Assembly (NCBI GenBank): GCA_965224325.1
Contig: CBDCYT010000001.1
Location: 62,001 to 126,000 of the forward strand
DNA from: CBDCMJ01 sp965224325
GTDB lineage: Bacteria > Chloroflexota > Dehalococcoidia > Lucifugimonadales > UBA3495
Reading direction: 5' to 3'
Length of the DNA stretch: 64,000 nucleotides
Shown in pieces: positions 35,113 to 44,136 of the stretch. The first letter of the stretch is position 1, and every line of letters begins with the position of its first letter. The notes below the pieces were generated by a model, which saw only the letters and a list, made by a program, of their open reading frames with translations, was not told where the DNA came from and searched no databases. Both the position numbers and the translations under genes were made by a program.

Positions 35113-36438
35113 CTAGCCCTCCAGGCTGTTCTTCACCCTTTGGGCTACGTCCGCCGGCACCCACTGGGTCCAGGCCTCCTCTTGGTCCTTTAGGAACCAT
35201 ACTGCCGCCTCGTCGGCGGTCGCGCCGGTCTCCGCCATGTAGGCGTCGGCGGCCACGTTGACGGCGGCGGTGAAGTCCCACTTCCTCAGGAACTCGATCA
35301 CGTCCGGCGCGCGAGGCACCAGCGTCGGATGCACCGCGATCCGGATGTTGGCCGTGGGGTAGCCGCAGCCCTCCGTCGGTTCCTGGCCCGAGGCGCAGGC
35401 CGGTTCCGCCAGACGGGTCAGGTCCAGCTCGGCGTCGGGTTGAGTCGGGCCCCACAGGTAGCCAAGCCAGGCCTCACCCTTTTCATACGCCCCGTACAGA
35501 GAGGCGAATAGGCTAGCCGAGGACCCGGGGTCCTGCAAGGTGATTATGTCGTCCAGTCCGTAGGCGTTGACCTGGCCCTCGTTGACTCCCGAGCATGCCC
35601 AGCTGGATATGCAGTTCACCAGGACCGCCTTTCCGCCTTCCTGGGGAAACAGGTCCAGGTGATCCCTGATGTCCTGGACGGTTTGCAGGTCAGGATTCTG
35701 CTCGACTACGTAGGTTGGGATCACGAAGGCGCTCTGCCAGTTGTCATCCAGGCTCTTGCCCACGGGGATGACTGCCCCACTGGCCAGGGCGTTATCCCAG
35801 AAGTCTTGCTGGTTGGGCAGCCATACTTCCATATTGACCTGAATATCCCCATTGAGAAGACCTATCTGGAGAGGAATGGTGCCCCCCTCAATAGCCTCTG
35901 TGGGATATTCGTACCCATCTTCGATGATCCGGCGTGCTATGGCATTCTGCAATTGGGCGCTGGGCCAGTTCAAGCCAGCGAAAACTATGGTCTCTTTGGG
36001 GGCCATCATCGCGTCTTCTGACATTACCGCGGCTTCCTCGACCGCCATTGCCGCACCCTCTGCTGCCATCGCCGCGCCTTCGGCCGCCACTGCCGCGCCT
36101 TCGGCTGCCATCCCGGCTTCCTCGGCCGCCATTGCCGCACCTTGGGCTGCGGCTCCAGCTTCCTGAGCCGCCGTCACGGCGCCCTCGAGCGCCGTCCCGG
36201 CTCCCGTAGCCACTGCTCCTGCTTCCTGGGCTGCTGTTCCGGCCCCCTGGGCCGCTTCCAAAGCGGCCTCGGCCGCCGCCACCGCTCTTTCCGCCGCCTC
36301 GGCCGCTTTTTCGGCCGCCGCCGCCCCTCCATCTTCTGCCGTATCGCTGCCGCAAGCCATAGCGCCTAGCAACAGCACCGTTCCCAACAGCACAGTTAGC
36401 ATTAAGAGAAACCGGACCCTACCTAGAGATTTAAACAT
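35113..36438 (-). CDS. proX: Glycine betaine/proline-type ABC substrate-binding lipoprotein with Ala-rich stalk
   Basis: 441 residues. The lipoprotein signal ends at LLLGAMACGS (Cys29 lipidated). Residues about 36-140 are an alanine-rich, low-complexity stalk with a 7-residue period (AAEEAGM, AAEGAAV, AAEGAAM, AAEGAAM, AVEEAAV). The OpuAC-type binding domain then starts at ETIVFAGLNWPSAQLQNAIA, continuing with IQVNMEVWLPNQQDFW, NCISSWACSGVNEG, AWLGYLWGPTQPD and IAVHPTLVPRAPDVIEFLRK. A ~105-residue helical stalk is not usual in this family and may span a thick envelope. ATG 36438 is chosen with AGGGGGAAT upstream; an in-frame TTG lies at 36444. Second gene after proV. Confidence 0.88.
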   Translation of the reverse strand: MFKSLGRVRFLLMLTVLLGTVLLLGAMACGSDTAEDGGAAAAEKAAEAAERAVAAAEAALEAAQGAGTAAQEAGAVATGAGTALEGAVTAAQEAGAAAQGAAMAAEEAGMAAEGAAVAAEGAAMAAEGAAMAVEEAAVMSEDAMMAPKETIVFAGLNWPSAQLQNAIARRIIEDGYEYPTEAIEGGTIPLQIGLLNGDIQVNMEVWLPNQQDFWDNALASGAVIPVGKSLDDNWQSAFVIPTYVVEQNPDLQTVQDIRDHLDLFPQEGGKAVLVNCISSWACSGVNEGQVNAYGLDDIITLQDPGSSASLFASLYGAYEKGEAWLGYLWGPTQPDAELDLTRLAEPACASGQEPTEGCGYPTANIRIAVHPTLVPRAPDVIEFLRKWDFTAAVNVAADAYMAETGATADEAAVWFLKDQEEAWTQWVPADVAQRVKNSLEG

Positions 36439-36473
36439 GGGCAATTCCCCCTTTATGGCGTCTAATTTGTTGC

Positions 36474-37580
36474 CTATACCTGGGCCATCGTTAGCATTAC
36501 GTCGGACCTGTGCACCTCACCAACGAGTTCGCCAGCATCGTTGAGGACCTGGATTGGTTGCTGATGTTGCATCAACACGGGGATCAGCTCTTCCAAAAAT
36601 GTATCCTCACCGCAGCGAGGTCCATCAAAGTCGAGGCCTTCAGCCCTTGGTTCCTTCATCACGCTTTTGGCCTTCAGCACCGACTCCCGGCGGACGTCTC
36701 GTATAAACTCGGTGACGTAATCGCCTCGAGGGTTTAGGACGATCTCCTCCGGGGTGTCCAGCTGGACGATTGCTCCATCGCGCATGATGGCTATGCGGTC
36801 CCCCAGCTTCAACGCCTCGTTGAGGTCATGTGTGATGAAGACCATGGTCTTCCGGAGCTGCTCCTGCAGCTTCATGAGCTCCTCTTGCATATGCCGTCGT
36901 ATGAGAGGGTCCAGGCCGCTAAAGGGCTCGTCCAGAAGGAGGATTTCCGGGTCAACCGTTAATGCCCGGGCCAGGCCCACCCGTTGCTGCATGCCGCCGC
37001 TGAGCATCCTGGGATAGCTGGTTTCCCAGCCCTTCAACCCCACCATCTCCAGGGTTTCCTGGGCCCGTTCCAGTCGTCCCGCTTTGTCCACTCCCTGGAC
37101 CTCCAAGCCCCAGGTGACGTTGTCTATCACCCGCCTGTGAGGCAACAAGCCATATTTTTGGAAGACCATGGCTATCTTGTTGCGGCGGAGTTGGGTTAGG
37201 AGGGGATCATCGTAGTCCAGGATATCTTCCCCATCCATAAAAATTTGCCCTTGGGTGGGCTCTATGAGGCGAATGAGACAGCGCACCAAGGTTGATTTGC
37301 CGCTGCCGGATAGACCCATCACCACGAATATCTCGCCCGGGGCCACCTCAAAGCTCACGTCTTGAAGGGCAATTACGCAACCGAGTTCCTCGAGGATTTC
37401 ACTCTTCTCTTTGCCGGCGTGCTCCGGCGTAAACACCCGTTCCGGGTTTTCACCGAAGACTTTCCATAAGGATCTGACGCTGATGGCAGAGGCGTTATTG
37501 GACTCGGGGTACTGGACGGACTCTGGGGAAAGAGTGGCCAAGCCCCCGTGTTTAGAGCCAATCTCGTCGCTGCTTTCCAT
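36474..37580 (-). CDS. proV: Osmoprotectant ABC transporter ATP-binding protein
   Basis: 368 residues. A 60-residue N-terminal extension contains the ProV-type LWKVFGENPERVF motif, followed by the ATPase: Walker A GLSGSGKSTL, Q-loop VFQKYGLLPHRRVIDNV, signature MLSGGMQQRVGLARAL, Walker B ILLLDEPFSGLDPL and ITHDLNEALKLGD. After about residue 275 comes a degenerate CBS-like tail ending in the region PIQVLNDAGELVGEVHRSDV, the usual place of ionic-strength sensing in OpuA-type importers. ATG 37580 has a perfect GGAAGGAG nine bases upstream; open sequence upstream is not protein-like. It is followed after 35 bases by proX. Confidence 0.92.
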   Translation of the reverse strand: MESSDEIGSKHGGLATLSPESVQYPESNNASAISVRSLWKVFGENPERVFTPEHAGKEKSEILEELGCVIALQDVSFEVAPGEIFVVMGLSGSGKSTLVRCLIRLIEPTQGQIFMDGEDILDYDDPLLTQLRRNKIAMVFQKYGLLPHRRVIDNVTWGLEVQGVDKAGRLERAQETLEMVGLKGWETSYPRMLSGGMQQRVGLARALTVDPEILLLDEPFSGLDPLIRRHMQEELMKLQEQLRKTMVFITHDLNEALKLGDRIAIMRDGAIVQLDTPEEIVLNPRGDYVTEFIRDVRRESVLKAKSVMKEPRAEGLDFDGPRCGEDTFLEELIPVLMQHQQPIQVLNDAGELVGEVHRSDVMLTMAQV

Positions 37581-38252
37581 GAATGTCTCCTTCCAGTCGG
37601 CTTTACTATATTTACCTTGAAGAAAACCGTTCCGGATACAACTTTTTATCGCCGAATAATCAGGGACCGAGGCGCTTTGTTGGAGAGCAGGGACCGCCGG
37701 ACTGAGGAGCGGAGCCAAGGCAATAAGATTATCGGCGATTGATACAAGTCTTGTGTGCCGCGCCGTAAGTAAGCTACAGAAGTGGCACGGATTTGTCAAC
37801 CTGCCGGCACTGCCGCGCAACGTTGTCCCCGGCGCCAGCTTTCGCTGCGGCACTCCGCGCATCCAACTGCACGCCGGTTGGGAATTCCGCTGTCGCTTCG
37901 GTCAATGACTCTCGGGATGGCTGTCACGCAGTAGCTATCGTGCCCCTACCCGCATTTTGTCGGGCTTAAGATATGGACGGCCCCGCGAGGTCGGGATGGC
38001 AAGGCCGGTGTTACCTTCATATTCCATGTACCAACTATTTCCCGGCAAGTGGCGCCCGGCGCGGTTGGGATCATAGATTGATTGGGCCCCTTATCGCGTT
38101 GGGGGCCCAATCAAACGACACGTCTCGGATGCTCTGCGTTGATTACCTGGTCCGGGTCCGGTAATAGGCCCCTGGTTCCCTGCCCTTGCTCAGAGTACCC
38201 TTCACGGGTCTACCGGAAGCAAGGCTTGAGCAACCACGCGTGGCCAACTCTT
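37581..38252. other. Intergenic, leader region of proV-proX
   Basis: 672 bases with no supported gene. It includes a ~190-base leader of the proV transcript and a short repeat-like segment near 38040-38120 (GATTGGGCCCC and GGGGGCCCAATC can pair across 38080-38112). Confidence 0.4.
37771..37799 (-). promoter_or_regulatory. Probable proV-proX promoter
   Basis: On the minus strand, TTGACA (37799-37794), a 17-base spacer and TAGCTT (37776-37771). The -35 is perfect and the -10 is weak, as in regulated promoters. The leader to the proV ATG is about 190 bases. Confidence 0.45.
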
Positions 38253-39203
38253 TTACGCAGAGGATTTGGCGACCTGACCCAGCAACCCCACGGTGCGCTC
38301 TAGGGAGGCGGAGCGATCTGCCCCCGCTAGAATGGGCGACACCAAAAGCTCAGTGGCTCCGAAAGACGCTAATTGCCGCAGTCCGTCGGCCGCCTTTGCT
38401 TCGTCACCATGGATTATGAGTCCATCGATCATGGCGTCGCTCCAGACCCCCTTCGACGCCTCGGGATAGCCCGCTTCAATCAGCATGCGACGGTAGAAGG
38501 GAAGAGTAGGATATATGGGAAATTGCTCGCGGAAGGCCGCTCGAACCTCTTCCGGGTCGTCGTGGACGCAAACTGGAACGTGGGCAATGAGGGACGGTGT
38601 CGGGCGGCCCGCCTCTTTCGCGCCCTTTTCCATGGCGGGCAACGCCTTGTCTCGCAAGTAGCTCCCGGGGCATACCCAACTGATGGCGCCGTCGGCCTCT
38701 GCTCCGCAAAGCTCGAAGGAACCCAGTTGAAGAGCAGAAGCCATGACCGGCACGTCAAGGGGCTCCGGAATGCTGTCGTGAGCCTGGAAAAACTCTCCGT
38801 CGTAGTCCACCTTACCCGTCTGCAGCAACTCCTTTAGTATCCTCAGGTAGTCCCGCAAGTGGCCCAAGGGGCTGGGCATTCTAATACCCATTTGCCGCAT
38901 GGTAGGGCGGTGGCTTGGGCCAATTCCCAGGCGGAAGCGGCTCGGCGCCAGATCGGCGAGTATCTGAGTTTGCTGCGCCATGACCAGGGGATGGCGCGGA
39001 TAGGTGGGTACTATGGACGTGCCGAATTTTATATTCTCGGTCCGGTCCGCAATCGCCGCAAAGGCGGTGATGCTGTCCAGCCGGGCGCCGCCCGTAGTCA
39101 TCCAAGCGGCCTGAACGCCCAATCGCTCGGCCTGTTCTATGGCTACTCGGACCTCTTCGACCCTGCTTCCAACTATGTGTAAGCCGATCACCTTTCCGTC
39201 CAT
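38253..39203 (-). CDS. LLM-class (luciferase-like) F420-dependent oxidoreductase
   Basis: 316 residues of the bacterial-luciferase TIM-barrel superfamily, with IGLHIVGSRVEEVRVAIEQA, LGVQAAWMTTGG, IKFGTSIVPTYPRHPLVMAQ and LAPSRFRLGIGPSHRPTM as first strands. Then come PLGHLRDYLRILKELL and the C-terminal DEAKAADGLRQLASFGATE. The pattern LGIGxSHxP followed by GHLRDYL is that of F420-dependent rather than FMNH2-dependent members. A two-electron oxidation or reduction of an unknown substrate is expected. ATG 39203 is preferred (GAGGTC upstream); a longer start at 39218 exists. It lies in a run of catabolic genes but is divergent from the next one. Confidence 0.85.
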   Translation of the reverse strand: MDGKVIGLHIVGSRVEEVRVAIEQAERLGVQAAWMTTGGARLDSITAFAAIADRTENIKFGTSIVPTYPRHPLVMAQQTQILADLAPSRFRLGIGPSHRPTMRQMGIRMPSPLGHLRDYLRILKELLQTGKVDYDGEFFQAHDSIPEPLDVPVMASALQLGSFELCGAEADGAISWVCPGSYLRDKALPAMEKGAKEAGRPTPSLIAHVPVCVHDDPEEVRAAFREQFPIYPTLPFYRRMLIEAGYPEASKGVWSDAMIDGLIIHGDEAKAADGLRQLASFGATELLVSPILAGADRSASLERTVGLLGQVAKSSA

Positions 39204-39681
39204 TTTTTGACCTCGCATGTCTGTTGGATTACCGGTGGATCACCGGTTAAGGGCCCATAACCGAGGATTGCGAACCCCGCCCCAGCAAATCACGTGACGA
39301 GGGACGTGTCAAGGGCGAGGCGATCCATCTCAAGCCTTCGGAGTGTCCTTGGAAACCGGCTGATGTGAACCATTCGGCTCATTCAGGACAAGCCTGCCGA
39401 CCCCGGAACCACGCCTGCGCCTTCCTCCAGCGGACCAGTATGAGGAGAGGTGCGCTCCGCCATCATGAAAACCTGAATCCACTCCTGAATTCACTTACGT
39501 TCTGCTGCCACTATCTGAGGAGGGGCCAGTCATTGGGAGTTGCCCAGGATTATGCCCCCCGGCAGCCCACCGGATCAGAGAATTAGATGGCCTTTCCATC
39601 GAGCATAAGCTGAGGTCGAGTAGAATGGATTATTAATTTCAACCTGGCTAATTGCCAGGGTCCTGTTTTGAGGAGTGGTCT
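39204..39681. other. Divergent intergenic region
   Basis: About 480 bases with no supported gene. AT-rich around 39625-39655 (GGATTATTAATTTCAACC), the likely promoter area of the methyltransferase gene. Confidence 0.35.
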
Positions 39682-40524
39682 ATGCTGGCGACCCAACGGT
39701 GGAAACAGATGGTGCAGGCAGAGCATGCCCAATCGGAAAGAGCAATGGGCGGGGTATCGCCGCCCGAGGACCGTTGGAGGCCCTACGCTCAGCAGTTTAA
39801 GTCCGACCCCAGACGCACCGGCGACGGCTTGGTAAACCGTCTACTGGAGGAGGTGGCGCCTCACCACACTCTCCTCGACGTGGGGGCCGGAGGAGGGAGG
39901 TTGGCCCTGCCCGCGGCCATCCACTGCCGTAGCGTGGTGGCTGTAGAGCCATCCCCAAGCATGGGGGAAGTGCTCCGGCAGCAAGCGTCCGAGTCCTCCA
40001 TTTCCAACGTCTCCGTGGTCCAGGCTCGATGGGAGGAGGCGGAAGTGGAGCCCGCTGACCTCGTCTTGTGCGCTCACGTGTTATACGTAGTCGCCGATAT
40101 AGAACCCTTCGTGCGGAAGTTGGAAGACCACGCCAGAGAGCGGGTCCTCGTGGTACTTTTCAATGCTCCTCCCCAGTCCCAAATTCATGCCCTGTGGGAG
40201 CAGATCCACGGTGAGGCGCGGATTCCCTTGTCCAGCCTGCCGGAGTTTCAAGCGGTCTTGGGGCAAATGGGGATCGATGCCAAGGTGGAGATGCTCGCGG
40301 CGCAGCCCGCTGGGGGGTTTGACGATGTTCAGCAGGCGTTGGAGTTGCTGGCCCGCCGGCTGTACCTGGAGCCGGGCAGTCCCCAAATGGCAACGCTGGA
40401 GAATATGCTCCCCGACCTGCTGGAAGAAAGTGACGGAACCCTGATTGTCCGGGGGTCTCAACCCTTGCTGCCTGGGTTGGTGTCTTGGCGAAGCCCTCGG
40501 CGCATGACCGGGCAGCCAGCCTAG
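39682..40524 (+). CDS. SAM-dependent methyltransferase (class I)
   Basis: 280 residues. Rossmann motif I is TLLDVGAGGGRLALPAAIH, motif II VVAVEPSPSMGEVLRQQA, a motif III-like segment VQARWEEAEVEPADLVLCAHVLYVV with the motif IV LVLCAHVL, and then FVRKLEDHARERVLVVLFN. The N-terminus (RWKQMVQAEHAQSERAMGG) resembles small-molecule methyltransferases that begin with a helical lid. Substrate unknown. ATG 39682 has GAGGAG ten bases upstream; an in-frame start at 39652 is less likely. Confidence 0.82.
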   Translation: MLATQRWKQMVQAEHAQSERAMGGVSPPEDRWRPYAQQFKSDPRRTGDGLVNRLLEEVAPHHTLLDVGAGGGRLALPAAIHCRSVVAVEPSPSMGEVLRQQASESSISNVSVVQARWEEAEVEPADLVLCAHVLYVVADIEPFVRKLEDHARERVLVVLFNAPPQSQIHALWEQIHGEARIPLSSLPEFQAVLGQMGIDAKVEMLAAQPAGGFDDVQQALELLARRLYLEPGSPQMATLENMLPDLLEESDGTLIVRGSQPLLPGLVSWRSPRRMTGQPA

Positions 40525-40971
40525 AATCTTCTCGACTGCGATTTGAGACTTCCGTGTTCTAATTCCCGCGCTCTTAAAGCGTAGACCCGGGGTCATTCAA
40601 AAGTAGCTAGACGAGGTACTCTTCACGGTCGCCCCGGCGAATGCCGGGGCCCAGAAAAGCGAGTCCACCTGGAACTCTCGCTTCCCGGAAAGTCTCTGGA
40701 TACCGGCTTTCGCCGGTATGACGGGGATGTAGGCCCAGGATGGCCCCCCATATCTCTAAGGTTTTCGCTTTCGCCGGTATGACGGGGGTGTAGGGCGACA
40801 ACTTCCGAGAACTAAATAACGCTAAGCGCAGACCGGCGCCGGTTGCTTACAACCTAACCATGGGGCAAAATAGGCAGGGTTCCGGTCTCACGGCTGCCGT
40901 CGCCGCAGACCTTGCCACACTGGCGCCGGACCGGCCGGGCGACCAACAATCACAACAGGGGGAGTTAGGTT
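40525..40971. repeat. Intergenic with short direct and inverted repeats
   Basis: Holds CCCCGGCGAATGCCGGGGCC (40633-40652, self-complementary). It also has two direct copies of CTTTCGCCGGTATGACGGGG (40708-40727 and 40768-40787), each followed by TGTAGG a few bases later. These are REP-like elements; no gene. Confidence 0.6.
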
Positions 40972-41712
40972 ATGACACAAGCACAAATACAGTCGGATAC
41001 AATCCAATACCCCGGAGACGGCGGCGCAATGATAGATGCTTACCTTTGCCGCCCTGCCGGACAGGGCCCCCATCCCGGAGTCATTGTGACTTGCGAGGCG
41101 TTCGGCTTGGTGGAACACATAAAGGATCTTGCCCGGCGGTTCGCCGGCCAGGGCTACGTGGCTATCGCACCGGACCTATATACCCGGGAAGGAGCCCCCA
41201 ACCCCGAGAATATGGACGAAGTAATCCAGAAGATGTTTGCTACCCCAGACTCGCGGGCGTTGGGTGACTTGGACGGGGCCGCAGTTTATGTCAAGGCTCA
41301 AGCCTACTCCAATGGTAAGGTGGGGATGATCGGTTTCTGCTCAGGAGGCAGGTACACTTTGATAACTGCTTGCGGCAGCACCAACATCGACGCCGCGGTG
41401 GATTCCGCGGGCGGGTTCATCATCCAGGACGAAAACACACCCGAACGGCCGGTGTCTCCCATAGACATGGTAGCCAATCTGTCTTGCCCTCTCATGGCTA
41501 CTTTCGGTGAGGAAGACCCCAATCCTTCACCAGAGCACGCCGCACGGCTTAAGGAGGAACTGGACAAGCACGGCAAGACCTACGAATTCCTCATGTACCC
41601 TGAGGCCGGCCACGCCTTCTTTGCTGACTACAGACCCAGCTACCGGGCTGCTCCGGCCCAAGATATGTGGCATCAGGTCCTGTTGTTCTACGGGAAGCAC
41701 CTCAGCGGGTAG
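40972..41712 (+). CDS. Dienelactone hydrolase family protein
   Basis: 246 residues with the dienelactone hydrolase triad. The nucleophile is Cys123 in GMIGFCSGGRYTL, the Asp is in TFGEEDPNPSPE (about 182) and the His is 210 in YPEAGHAFF. The characteristic Glu is in CEAFGLVEHI. Family members open the lactone ring of dienelactones in chlorocatechol degradation, but many act on other carboxylic esters. GGGGGAG is 8 bases upstream of ATG 40972. Given the LLM oxidoreductase, epoxide hydrolase and carboxymuconolactone decarboxylase-like protein nearby, an aromatic or lactone degradation role is plausible. Confidence 0.9.
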   Translation: MTQAQIQSDTIQYPGDGGAMIDAYLCRPAGQGPHPGVIVTCEAFGLVEHIKDLARRFAGQGYVAIAPDLYTREGAPNPENMDEVIQKMFATPDSRALGDLDGAAVYVKAQAYSNGKVGMIGFCSGGRYTLITACGSTNIDAAVDSAGGFIIQDENTPERPVSPIDMVANLSCPLMATFGEEDPNPSPEHAARLKEELDKHGKTYEFLMYPEAGHAFFADYRPSYRAAPAQDMWHQVLLFYGKHLSG

Positions 41713-41754
41713 CCGCGCAGGGAGGAAACAGCGCTTCCGTGCGTTGGTCCAGCA

Positions 41755-42909
41755 TCAATCTCGCAGGGAACGGAAGAAGGCCCTTATATCCTGGGCCAAC
41801 GTTTCGGGCTCCTCCAAGGCGGCGAAGTGGCCGCCGCTGGGCATCTCCGTCCACCTCTGCACGTTATAAGAACGCTCGCCCCATTCCCGGGGCGGGCGGC
41901 TCATTTCCCCAGGAAACACCGCCATGGCCGCGGGGACGCCAATCCGCTCTCCCTCTTTCATCTCCCAGGGGTGGTTCAGGGACTCGTAATACAGACGAGT
42001 GGATGAGTTGATGGTCTGAGTGAGCCAGTAAATGGTGATGGTCGTGAGCAGCTCATCCTTGGTAAAACGCTTCTCCACGTCCCCGCCGCAGTCGCTCCAA
42101 CTCCGGTACTTCTCCACGATCCAGGCGGCAAGGCCCGCCGGAGAGTCGTTGAGACCGTAAGAAAGGGTCTGGGGCTTGGTGCCCTGGATATGGGAGTAGC
42201 CGCCTTCATCTTGCAGCCACCGTTCCCGCTGCTTCAAAAAAGCCTGCTCGGCCGGCGACAACTCCTGGGACCCTGTCCCCAGGTACGGGGCTGGCCTAAC
42301 CATAGAGGTCAAGTGTATGCCTATCAGGTTTTCCGGGTAGGCGTAACCCAGGTAGGCGGTGACACCCGCGCCCCAGTCGCCGCCTTGCGCCCCGAACCGG
42401 TCGTATCCCAAGCCTTCGGTCATGAGCCGGACCCACAAGTCAGACACCCGCAGCACATGTAGTCCACGCTCGACGGGATGGTCAGAAAACCCATATCCAG
42501 GCATAGAGGGGGCCACCACGTCAAAAGCGTCAGCCGGGTCTGCCCCGTGGCTCGCCGGGTCGGTCAGCAGCGGAATGATCTTCGACATTTCGAAGAACGA
42601 CCCGGGCCAACCGTGGGTGATCACCAGGGGCATAGGGTTCGGCCCCTGGCCTCGTTGATGTATAAAGTGGATACCCAGGCCGTCAACGTCGGCCCGGAAG
42701 TGAGAGAACCGATTGATCAGTTCCTCCTGGGCCCGCCAATCGAATTTGGTCTGCCAATAGTCGACCAGTTCCTTGATGTAGGAGAGGTTGGTCCCGTAGT
42801 CCCAATGAGACCCGGGAATTTCATCTGACCAACGAGTGCGTTCCAGACGCTCTCGTAAGTCCGTGAGAGCCTCGTCCGGGGCCTGGATCTTGAAGGGCTG
42901 TACGTCCAT
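41755..42909 (-). CDS. Epoxide hydrolase (EHN/alpha-beta hydrolase)
   Basis: 384 residues. The N-terminal EHN domain (FKIQAPDEALTDLRERLERT, then YWQTKFDWRAQEELINRF) precedes an alpha/beta hydrolase core. The core has the HGWP oxyanion motif (residues 99-102, ITHGWPGSFFEM), nucleophile Asp178 in AQGGDWGAGVTAYLG, and the catalytic base His near 365 in MPSGGHFAALEEPE. This is the microsomal-type/juvenile-hormone-type epoxide hydrolase family that converts epoxides into diols. ATG 42909 is preceded by GGAGG. It is convergent with the dienelactone hydrolase. Confidence 0.92.
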   Translation of the reverse strand: MDVQPFKIQAPDEALTDLRERLERTRWSDEIPGSHWDYGTNLSYIKELVDYWQTKFDWRAQEELINRFSHFRADVDGLGIHFIHQRGQGPNPMPLVITHGWPGSFFEMSKIIPLLTDPASHGADPADAFDVVAPSMPGYGFSDHPVERGLHVLRVSDLWVRLMTEGLGYDRFGAQGGDWGAGVTAYLGYAYPENLIGIHLTSMVRPAPYLGTGSQELSPAEQAFLKQRERWLQDEGGYSHIQGTKPQTLSYGLNDSPAGLAAWIVEKYRSWSDCGGDVEKRFTKDELLTTITIYWLTQTINSSTRLYYESLNHPWEMKEGERIGVPAAMAVFPGEMSRPPREWGERSYNVQRWTEMPSGGHFAALEEPETLAQDIRAFFRSLRD

Positions 42910-43466
42910 GCTGACATCCTCCCGCGCAGATTCACGGCCTATGTTACCGGCATCCTTAAGCGCGTATCACTTATCATGTATCAATCACTAGAGAAGAGCG
43001 CTAACGCTCATCTGCCTTGTGCTTACAAGTGGCCTCGGTCCCGGCCTACTACCAAAAAGCGCAAAAAGCGCCTTTCGTCAGCCCGCAGCATTGATGTAGT
43101 TTTTCGCCGCGGGTGCCCCGCCGCCTCCTGAAAGCTTGGGACCATGACTAGTCGTGCCCGCAAAACACTCGGGAATTGGCCGCTGACGGCATTCCAACGG
43201 CGGACTCTTGGCCCACAGCTGCTCCGGAGCCAACTCCGCATGGTCTAAGCCCGTCTCAGAAGTCTCCACTCACGATTTTGGGCGGACGCAACCTGACTGG
43301 TTACCGTTATTAACCGCCTAACCCAGTATTGAATGCGGCTCAATAACCCGCCATTCCCACGCTTCCGTCATTCCCGCCCTTCCGTCATTCCCGCGAAAGC
43401 GGGAATCCAGCAATGTAGGATGCTGGAGGACTCAGCTTTAGGAGACAAGCTCATAGTCTACGCCGG
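42910..43466. other. Intergenic containing repeat A copy 2
   Basis: Apart from the repeat at 43247-43452 nothing is recognised; the open frames in 43023-43269 lack ribosome sites and conserved sequence. Confidence 0.4.
43247..43452. repeat. MITE-like repeat A, copy 2
   Basis: 206 bases closely related to 32685-32856: AAGCCCGTCTCAGAAGTCTC at the left, GAATGCGGCTCAATAACCC in the middle and GGAGACAAGCTC at the right end. Relative to copy 1 it has an extra ~34 bases made of repeated CTTCCGTCATTCCCG-like units. Confidence 0.8.
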
Positions 43467-44024
43467 CTAAATGGGCAGCAGGGGCTCCGTCCTATTGGGC
43501 GGCAGATCGGTGTCGAAAGTGTTGATAGCCATCGCCAGCAACGTGTAGTTGCCCATGGTTAGGGTCAACTCCACGGCGCCCCTGTCCCCGAACTGCTCCA
43601 GCGCCGCTTGAAACGCCCCGCGGCTCACTTTGTGGCTGCGGAAAACCTCCCGCCCCAAATTCACCACGGCCGCCTCGTCGGAAGCCAGAGCCGGGAGCTC
43701 TTTCTTGTCTCTCAGGGCATCCACCAGGCCGTCAGGCACTCCGGCTTGGCGGGCGGAGCCGGCGTGGGCATTCCAGATGTGCTGGCAATCCATTTCCCGG
43801 GCAGTGACCAGCATGGCCAGTTCCAAGACTTTATCCGTGAGTGAGGACTCAGTGCGCAGATATTCGTTGAGCCTGTTGGCCCACTGTTGGGCCAGGGGGA
43901 CGTGGATCAGCACAGACCCGGGGCCGTATTGTGGGACGGAGCCCAGCCGCTGCACCATATCGTCGAAGATTTCCCGTTGGTCTGCGGGCACGCTGTCTCT
44001 AGTAGCAATTGGCAACCTGGCCAA
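43467..44024 (-). CDS. Carboxymuconolactone decarboxylase family protein
   Basis: 185 residues from TTG 44024 (GGAGG five bases upstream), beginning ARLPIATRDSVPADQREIFD, which is where homologous proteins usually begin; the frame is also open back to 44084. The CMD/AhpD-like core is LELAMLVTAREMDCQHIWNA, then GVPDGLVDALRDKKELPALA, and FGDRGAVELTLTMGNYTLLA. It lacks the CxxC of AhpD peroxidases (only DCQH is present), so a peroxidase role is unlikely; the function may be closer to 4-carboxymuconolactone decarboxylase-like proteins. It lies downstream of the MFS gene on the same strand, and the gap contains a GC-rich inverted repeat (44117-44154). Confidence 0.8.
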   Translation of the reverse strand: MARLPIATRDSVPADQREIFDDMVQRLGSVPQYGPGSVLIHVPLAQQWANRLNEYLRTESSLTDKVLELAMLVTAREMDCQHIWNAHAGSARQAGVPDGLVDALRDKKELPALASDEAAVVNLGREVFRSHKVSRGAFQAALEQFGDRGAVELTLTMGNYTLLAMAINTFDTDLPPNRTEPLLPI

Positions 44025-44136
44025 AACACCCTCCGGCGCTCCGAGCTCTTTGGCTCGGAGAAGCAAGCTCCCGGGTTGGCGCAAAAGATCTGGCCGTCCG
44101 GGGCGCCCCTATAATGGCCCCGGCCCTGAGGCGATG

